Positions 56,958-64,000 of a stretch of 64,000 nt of DNA are shown here, piece after piece. A program made the translations under genes and the position numbers. A model generated the notes under the pieces. That model ran no database searches. It was not told where the DNA came from and saw nothing but the letters and a program-made list of their open reading frames with translations. How positions within the stretch are numbered: the first letter of the stretch is position 1; each line of letters opens with the position of its first letter. Origin of the DNA: Apodemus sylvaticus (taxonomy: Eukaryota > Chordata > Mammalia > Rodentia > Muridae); contig NC_067473.1 of assembly GCF_947179515.1 (NCBI RefSeq), forward strand, positions 92,573,850 to 92,637,849. The letters are read 5' to 3'.

Positions 56958-57307
56958 TAGTTACTCTTCTATTGCTCTGGAGAGACAATTGATCAAGATA
57001 AGTTTTAAAATCAAGCACTTAATTGGTCTTTGCTTATGGTTTCCGGAGGTTAGTCCATTAGCATCATGGCAGCAGGCAGACATGCAGGCATGGTGCTGGA
57101 GCTGTACCTGAAGGCTTACATCTGATCTATAGGCAAGAGGCAGGGAAAGACTGAGCTTGGCTAAAATCTTAAAACCTGCCTCCAGAGACATACTTCCTCC
57201 AACAAGATGACACCATTTACTCCTTTTTAAGTAGTCTGCCACCTGGGAACCAAACACTCAAATATATGAGCCTATGGGGCCCATTCTTTTTTGAACCACC
57301 ACAGTTC
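56958..57307 (-). mobile_element. ERVL-MaLR LTR (MT type), reverse orientation
   Basis: AGTTACTCTTCTATTGCTC, ACTTAATTGGTC, GGTTTCCGGAGGTTAGTCC, ATCATGGCAGCAGGCAGAC, CTTCCTCCAACAAGATGAC and ATGAGCCTATGGGGCCCATTC then CCACCACA follow the complete reverse order of an MT-type LTR. Confidence 0.7.
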
Positions 57308-58929
57308 CGTCTTGAGTTCTTGTCAGACTCTTAGGATACTCTTCAGGATTCTGGTTTTGTAGACAACATCAGAACCAGAGGAACCTGGATGCTCTAGAGT
57401 TTAGAAATTATGTCTCACCATCACTTTGCGATGTACTGACAATCCAGTATAGGATAAAGGTTAAAATACAGATCGTGGTGTATGTGATATGAGCAACATG
57501 AAATGACCTTTATCCTTCAGCTATTTATTGTAAATGGGGTCATTGCCATGGTAGGGAAGGTAGAGTTCTCAGTTGAATGGAGTATAGAATACCACTTGGT
57601 TTGCTGGGTATAGATGCCTATGTTGCAACAAGAAAACCAAGTCCTAGTTGTAGATTTACTATAGGTTTTATGAAATTAAATAAGTAACTTTACTCACTGT
57701 GGCCTCTTTCTCCTGCACAGTAAGGGCCTCAGGGAGTCTTAATGATCTAGAAGCTCCTTCCAGCTCTAGACATCTGCAGAACTGCAGAGAATGGAAATGA
57801 ATGGAAAGAGCCATGGGGTATAGACAATGATTTACTTATTTCCAAGGAAGAATTCTGTCTGTCATGCTTGTTCTGATGTTCTGGGCGTGCCGATTAATCA
57901 TGTTGGGTACATTAATAGCAGCAATTTCTTGAAATAGAAGAATGGGAGTCCTCCAAGGAGAGTCCTGGCAATTGTGTGTTTCTTCCCACAGTTGGGAGTT
58001 AGCATTGTTGGCTAACTTTTCCAAAAGCAAAAATCTGCATTTATTTACTCTGTGTACTGTGTGGAAACTTACCACTGGCAGCTTTGGCCACTGAACCTCT
58101 ATAAGAAGCAGTTGTGGTTTCCAGATGAGAGCCAGTGGATGGTGTTTCCAAGGGTGCTTCAGGAGCATCTGAGGCATTTCAGGGTATTTTGCATGCTGGC
58201 ACAGCCAACCTGTCATGATTTTCTGTGCTGTCTTCTACCCCATCATTATCTTCTTTTGGCAACCAGAATAGTTGGGATCTCCCGTGGGATGGGAGCACTA
58301 AGTCCAGAGGTTTCAGAAATGCTTTGTGTTTCTCCTTGAGCAGACTTGTAGAAGCAGGCCACATTTTGTGGGTAAAATGGAGGGCAGATGGTAAAGCCAA
58401 TATAAATTCACACTAAAACAAAACATTGGGAACAATTTCAGTGTGTAATGGGCAGATACCTCTTATAGTAGTTTCTAACTTATGATTTGGGTTGTCTGAT
58501 GTATAGATGAACCTTCTATAAGAAGCAGTTGTGGTTCTAATGTGGTTCTCAGCATTATCATATAGTGTATATGCAACCTTAAAGAATTCACTCCTGTTAA
58601 ATGAATAATCTAAGGTCATAGTCAATCAGATGTACAGAGTGTACAGAGTTACTTGCTAAAATTTACTATTCAACTGGATCAATCATTATTTACTACAGTC
58701 AGACTGTAAGAAAATACTGGTTTTCTCAGATGGAATTTTTTAACTTGAACTTTTAACAGTTTTTAAATAGATGACTATACAGCCTTAAATCTGTTTCTTA
58801 CAATTGATACATCAAAGTCATTATATATAACTCAAATTACCTCCAAGTTTACTATGACTGACCTCAAACTTGATCATTCTACCTCCAACTTCCAAGTTTA
58901 GCTGCAATTGCAATATTTAAAATGTATTA
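57308..58929. other. No gene recognised
   Basis: A minus-strand block of about 560 bp (57836-58400) has two partly overlapping open frames of 126 and 73 codons in a GC-moderate region and might be an old processed copy of a gene in reverse, but I recognise no product. A 28-bp segment at 58092 recurs at 58508. Confidence 0.4.
58545..58625. repeat. About 80-bp segment duplicated at 59519-59599
   Basis: Both copies run from GGTTCTCAGCATTATCAT-like sequence through TGTATATGCAACCTT and CTCCTGTTAAATGAATAATC to AAGGTCATAGTCAA with only a few differences. They lie 974 bp apart, in the same orientation, on either side of the B4 and the ORR1 LTR. Confidence 0.9.
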
Positions 58930-59120
58930 ATGATGCTGAAGATATATTTCTGTGGTAAAGTACTTGATTAGCATGTATGAAGCTCTAGAATCAATCCTTA
59001 ATATTAACATATTGATATGTTGTGTATGGTTATATATGCCTATAATCCCTGTACTGAGAGGATACAACAGAAGGATCTCAAATTACTGGCCAGCCTGTCT
59101 CAAAAACCAAAACCAAAAGG
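58930..59120 (+). repeat. B4 SINE (ID-like head fused to B1)
   Basis: An ID-like head (GGTAAAGTACTTGATTAGCATG, then AGCTCTAGAATCAATCC) is followed by B1-like TATATATGCCTATAATCCCTG and GGCCAGCCTGTCTCAAAAACC. This is the ID-plus-B1 fusion that defines B4. Confidence 0.7.
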
Positions 59121-59129
59121 ATAGGAAAC

Positions 59130-59432
59130 TGTCTTTGTCAGGGTTTCTATTCCTGCACAAACATCATGACCAAGAACCAAGTTGGGGACGAAAGGGTTTA
59201 TTCAGTCTTCACCAAAGAAGTCAGGACTGGAACTCAAGCAGGTCAGGAAGCAGGAGCTGATGCAGCGGCCACAGAGGGATGTTTCTTACCCACAAGAGGC
59301 ACTCTCCACTTGATCACTAAATGAGAAAACGCCCCACAACTGGATCTCATGGAGGCACTTCCCCAACTGAAACTCCTTTCTCTGTGATAACTCCAGCCTA
59401 TGTCAAGTTGACACATGAAACTAGCCAGTACA
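59130..59432 (-). mobile_element. Solo ORR1-type LTR with GAAAC duplication and internal deletion
   Basis: It runs from TGTCTTTGTCAGGG to TAGCCAGTACA, flanked by GAAAC at 59125-59129 and 59433-59437. It matches the LTR at 28344 closely but lacks about 80 bp around 59288, so it is 303 bp long against 385. Confidence 0.85.
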
Positions 59433-59699
59433 GAAACAAATGTCAACTAGGAAACATCATGCACGTTGACTAATATTGAGGAACGATTACTGAGTTTAAC
59501 ATTAGAATACTTAGATTCTGGTCTCAGCATTATCATAAGTGTATATGCAACCTTGAAGAATTTACTCCTGTTAAATGAATAATCTAAGGTCATAGTCAAA
59601 ACTGTAAAGGCTCCTTCAATCCCTCTGGCTGGAATGCATGCCTTGTAGAGTGGTCTTCTATGGGCATGAATGACTCCTAGATGAGGAGAACATATTGCC

Positions 59700-60160
59700 T
59701 AGGAACTGGTGGTATAGGATGCATGTAGCAAGATTGATTTGGATGGCTACTACTGTTTGCATTCTGTCTAAGCTCCACCACACAATTACCTGGCAATAGC
59801 CAGGTAGGCCTGACCTACTATAAAGGGGGATGCTCACCTCCTCCTCTTTCTCTTATCTCTCTGTTACATCTCTCACTCTCAGCTTCTTTCTTGCCCCTCT
59901 TGGGCTCTCTTCCCCTCCCCACTCTCTCCACGTGGTCATGGCGGCCTCTGGTTCTCTACTCTCTCCATCTCTCTGCCTTTCTCTGCCTCTGCTACCCTCT
60001 TAACTCCCCTTCCCATGCCCTGAATAAACTCTATTCTATACTATACCAGTGTGTGTCTGGTCCCTCGGGGGAAGGGATGCCTCTTCATGGGCTCACTGGG
60101 GCACCCCCTCTGCCCACACTGCCGCAGAACATATTCTCTAATGTCTTTCTCTTTTTATGA
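59700..60160 (+). mobile_element. Probable rodent ERV LTR
   Basis: A TATA-like ACTATAAAGGGGG at 59817 is followed by a pyrimidine-rich stretch (59835-59990), the polyadenylation signal AATAAA at 60023-60028, then TCTGGTCCCTCGGGGG and GGGATGCCTC near 60075. This U3-R-U5 order is typical of class II rodent LTRs, with wording I recall from common rodent LTRs, but I cannot name the family and did not find the exact ends. Confidence 0.6.
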
Positions 60161-61280
60161 TCACAACAACTACAACATGAGGAAAACGTGAGGAAAACAT
60201 GAGGTTTCTGGGTAGCTGGGACATGTGCAGTTTGTTTGAACTTACAGAGACAGCAGGCATACTTTTCAGATACCTATTGTGTGTCAGGAAAACATTAAAA
60301 TAGTGCATATATTTATAAAATAACTTTCCTTTATGAGATTTAAATTATGTGATTATTTGTTCAAAATTTATATAAATTATTTAGATGAAGCTGGTAAGTT
60401 ACTTTAAATTTTACTTAAATTTAATTGTAAATTTAACAAAGGTAACAGCACTCAAAACTTCAGTACTTGAGTTTGTATAATTTATCACCTATTTCATGCT
60501 CCACACATTTAATAAATAGTTGTGCAAATATTACAGGTTAAGAGTGATATATCTGAGGTGATGTGAATGACTCCAGCCATCCTGTGCAGCTGATCGGGAA
60601 TACCTCTGATGTGGAGATGTCTACTATGGGCTGACAGTCTGTCCCTGCCTATCTCAAATTCCTGGGTTGAAATTCCAAACCACATTGTGATAGTACTTTG
60701 TGAGATTAAGTTCATGTGAGGTCTGGAAAGCAGACTTCCAAAGATGAGCTTAGCTATTAGAAGAAAAGATACCAGAGCTTTTGTTTTCTCAAACAGAGTG
60801 TGCAGAGAGGGATTAGGTGTATTTATCAAGGAAAGGCACCTTTACCAGGCCCAGGATGCTCACCTTGAAGTGCTAGCCTCTAGAAGTGTGAAATGTCTAT
60901 TCTATATGTCATCCACAGTCTACGGTAGATTTCTTAAAGTGTTCCCAAATGCCTGGGAACCTCAAATGGAAATCTTTCAACAGCAAGAACTCAGCACTTA
61001 ATGCAAATAAGCTGCCACTGCCCCAGTATTGTGTTCATACTACCCACTAGGATGATGTGCTCCACTCCTTTCTAACCCTCCGAAGCATTTCCTTACTTCT
61101 GACATGAGGTATGTTCCAGCCACAGATGTACGGAGTTCAAATGAAGTCACTTACTATAAGGGAATATCAGATAAACCAAGACAGGGAAACATTTTTTGCT
61201 GAAGCTTGAATGGCCTCAGAAATGAGAAAGGGGCCTGCCAATAAGGAGGCTGTGAGCTCGTGTTTAAGTGTTATCTGCTG
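60161..61280. other. No gene recognised
   Basis: No repeat or gene that I can support; 60.5-61.0 kb holds short frames without motifs. Confidence 0.5.
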
Positions 61281-62288
61281 AACCCACATACCTATACATG
61301 TATTACAGGTCACTCGATCTTTGACAAAGGACCTAATTTCATCCAATGGAAAAAGATAGCCTCTTCAACAAATTGCTGGTTCAATTGGAGGTCAGCCTGC
61401 AGAAAAATGTAAATCTATCCATTCTTGTCCCCTTGGACAAAGCTCAAGTCCAAGTGGATCAATGACCTCCACATAAAACTAGGCACATTGCAACTAATAG
61501 AAAAGAAACTGGGGAAGAGCCTTGAACACAGGCACTGGAAAATTTCCTGAACAGAAGCCCAATAGCCTATGCCCTAAGATCAAGAATTGACAAATGGGAC
61601 CTCATGAAATTACAAAGTTTCTGTAAAGCAAAGGATACTGTCATTAGGACAAAACTGCAACCAACAAATTGGGAAAAGATCTTTAACAACCCTACCTCTG
61701 ACAGAGGGCTAATATCTAATATATACAAAGAACTCAAGAAGTTAGACTCCAGAGAACGAAATAACCCTATTAAAAATGTGGTATAGAGCTAAACAAATAA
61801 TTTTCACCTGATGAATATCAAATGGCTGAGAAGCACCTGAAGAAATGTTCAACATCCTTAGTCATCAGGGAAATGCAAATCAAAGCAACCCTGAGATTTC
61901 ACCTCATACCAGTCAGAATGGCTAAGATAAAAAACTCAGGACACAGCAGGTGCTGGAGAGGTTATGGAGAAAGAGGAACACTCCTCCACTGCTGGTGGGA
62001 TTGCAAGCTCATACAACCACTCTGGAAATCAGTCTGGCAGTTCCTCAGAAAAATGGGCATAATACTACTGGAGGACTCTGCTATACCACTCCTGGGCATA
62101 TACCCAGAGGATTCTCCTGCATGTAATAAGGACACATGCTCCACTATGTTCATAGCAGCCCTATTTATAATAGTCAGAAGCTGGAAAGAACTCAGATGTC
62201 CCTCAATGGAGGAATGGATTCAGAAAATGTGGTATATATACACAATGGAGTATTATTCAGCCATTAAAAATAATGATTCATGAAATTC
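61281..62288 (+). mobile_element. L1 fragment, ORF2 C-terminal third, truncated at both ends
   Basis: It begins ACCTATACATG...GATCTTTGACAAAGG and carries frames 61604-61786 and 61822-62283. These end in QKMWYIYTMEYYSAIKNN before the sequence switches to a reverse L1 at about 62289. The 3' UTR is missing. Confidence 0.88.
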
Positions 62289-62626
62289 TTTTTTTTTATT
62301 CAATATACTTTTTATTTACATTTCAAATGATTTCCCCCTTTCTGGGCCCCCACTCCCCGAAAGTCATATAAGCCCTCTTCCCTCCCCCTGTTCTATTACC
62401 TACCCCTTCCCACTTCCCTGTTCTGGTTTTGCCTTATACTGCTACACTGAGTCTTTCCAGAACCGGGGGCCACTCCTCTGTTCTTCTTGGACCTCATTTG
62501 ATGTGAGGATTATGTTTTGGGTATTCCAGTTTTCCAGGCTAATAACCACTTATTAGTGAGTGCATACCATGATTGATCTTTTGAGACTGGGTTACCTCAC
62601 TTAGTATGATGTTCTCCAGCTCCATC
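62289..62626 (-). mobile_element. L1 3' end, reverse orientation
   Basis: Poly(T), the complement of the 3' UTR, and the last ORF2 codons to CTCCAGCTCCATC at 62626. The flanking L1 does not resume across it, so it is not a simple nested insertion. Confidence 0.88.
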
Positions 62627-63190
62627 TGATGTAGCATATGTTCTAAGAGCAAGAATTGACAAATGGGACCATGAGGATTCCCCACCATGTAATAAGGATA
62701 CATGCTCTACTATGTTCATAGCAGCCCTATTTATAATTGCCAGATGCTGGAAAGAACCCAGGTATCCCTCAACAGAAAAGTGGATGCAAAAAATGTGGTA
62801 TATCTACACAAAGGAGTACTATTCAGCCATTAGAAACAATGAATTCATGAAATTCTTAGGCAAATGGATGGAGCTAGAGAACATCATACTAAGTGAGGTA
62901 ACCCAGACTCAAAAGGTGAATCATGGTATGCACTCATTAATAAGTGGATATTAACCTAGAAAACTGGAATACCCAAAACATAATCCACACATCAAATGAG
63001 GTACAAGAAGAAAGGAGGAGTGGCCCCTGGTTCTGGAAAGACTCAGTGAAGCAGTATTCGGCAAAACCAGAACGGGGAAGTGGGAAGGGGTGGGTGGGAG
63101 GACAGGAGAAGAGAAGGGGGCTTACGGGACTTTCAGGGAGTGGGGGCTAGAAAAGGGGAAATCATTTGAAATGTAAATAAATTATAAGAA
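62627..63190 (+). mobile_element. L1 fragment with internal deletion and 3' end
   Basis: A 40-bp piece of ORF2 (CATATGTTCTAAGAGCAAG then ACAAATGGGACC) is joined at about 62677 to ORF2 sequence several hundred bases downstream (GAGGATTCCCCACC). ORF2 ends at 62954 (ISGY), then 3' UTR and a short impure A tail. Confidence 0.88.
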
Positions 63191-64000
63191 AAATTGGGGT
63201 ACAGGGTTAAACAAAGAATTCTCAACTGAAGATCTTCGGATGGCGGAGAAGCATCTTAAAAAATGCTCAACTTCATTAGTCACTAGGGAAATGCAAATCA
63301 AAACAACCCTGAGATTTCACCTTACACCAGTCAGAATGGCTAAGATTAAAAAGTCAGGAGACAGCAGGTGTTGGAGAGGGTGTGGAGAAAGAGGAACACT
63401 CCTCCACTGCTGGTGGGGTTGCAAATTGGTACAACCACTCTGGAAATCAGTCTGGCGGTTCCTCAGAAAACTGGGCACCTCACTTCCAGAAGATCCTGCT
63501 ATACCACTCCTGGGCATATACCCAGAGGATTCCCCACCATGTAATAAGGATACATGCTCTACTATGTTCATAGCAGCCCTATTTATAATTGCCAGATGCT
63601 GGAAAGAACCCAGGTATCCCTCAACAGAAGAGTGGATGCAAAAAATGTGGTATATATACACAATGGAGTACTATTCAGCCATTAGAAACAATGAATTCAT
63701 GAAATTCTTAGGCAAATGGATGGAGCTAGAGAACATCATACTAAGTGAGGTAACCCTGACTCAAAAGGTGACTCATGGTATGCACTCACTAATAAGTGGA
63801 TATTAACCTAGAAAACTGGACTACCCAAAACATAATCCACACATCAAATGAGGTACAAGAAGAAAGGAAGAGTGGCCCCCTGTTCTGGAAAGACTCAGTG
63901 AAGCAGTATTCGGCAAAACCAGAGCAGGGAAGTGGGAAGGGGTGGGTGGGAGGACAGGGGAAGAGAAGGGGGCTTGCGGGACTTTTGGGGAGTGGGAGGT
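63191..64000 (+). mobile_element. L1 fragment, ORF2 C-terminus and 3' UTR, runs off the window
   Basis: It starts directly after the tail of the preceding copy with TTGGGGTACAGGGTTAAAC and holds an uninterrupted 188-codon frame (63240-63806) with the cysteine motif and ISGY end. The 3' UTR is cut by the window edge. Confidence 0.92.

Noticed and set aside
1..64000. Rat ID elements, tRNA, rRNA or snRNA genes
   Set aside because: I looked for the ID head and for intact tRNA A and B boxes and found only SINE-derived versions (B3, B4); no structured RNA gene could be supported.

Overview
This is a stretch of mammalian, gene-poor, AT-rich intergenic DNA from a murid rodent, most likely rat (Rattus). 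The evidence is B1, B3 and B4 SINEs, rodent ERVL-MaLR LTRs (ORR1 and MT type), the old rodent L1 family Lx, and many L1 copies. Their 3' UTR and end (G-rich 3' UTR, terminal AAATCATTTGAAATGTAAAT motif) match what I remember of rat L1 and not mouse A, F or Tf L1. I see no intact protein-coding gene, RNA gene, CRISPR array or prokaryotic feature.

Layout. 0-1.2 kb: the 3' half of an intronless RhoA retrocopy, coding end plus 3' UTR, with an open frame. 1.2-16.6 kb: mostly unrecognised DNA with scattered SINEs, MaLR LTR remnants, two short L1 3' ends and several microsatellites. 16.6-21.3 kb: three L1 insertions nested in one another; the middle one carries a clean 5' inversion. 21.3-31.2 kb: old LTRs (MLT1 and ORR1 type), SINEs, and a solo ORR1 LTR inserted in a B1. 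31.2-about 47.6 kb: an old Lx L1 interrupted by a 6.0-kb full-length L1 (33202-39205, 16-bp target-site duplication) and by a second full-length L1 with 5' UTR monomers (39354-45987), which is fused to the 5' end of yet another L1 (45988-46800). 47.6-61.3 kb: mostly unrecognised DNA with a B1, a 0.75-kb L1 with a perfect 13-bp duplication, a GAGT minisatellite, MaLR LTRs, a B4 and a probable ERV LTR. 61.3-64 kb: a cluster of four abutting L1 fragments running off the window.

How the parts relate. Nothing here forms a pathway. The content is a record of retrotransposition. Insertion order can be read from target-site duplications: Lx is older than the 33.2-kb L1; the 16.6-kb L1 is older than the 17.4-kb L1, which is older than the 18.8-kb L1; B1 is older than the ORR1 LTR at 28.3 kb; and the 39.4-kb L1 is older than its B1. 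The L1 ORFs I read closely (those of the two full-length copies) carry stops or frameshifts, so I see no active element. I found no previously undescribed system. The most unusual structures are the L1-to-L1 5' fusion near 45.99 kb, the two kinds of tandemly repeated L1 5' UTR, the twin-priming inversion, and the RhoA retrocopy with an open frame but an altered guanine-binding motif. Family names rest on remembered consensus sequences; no database search was possible.
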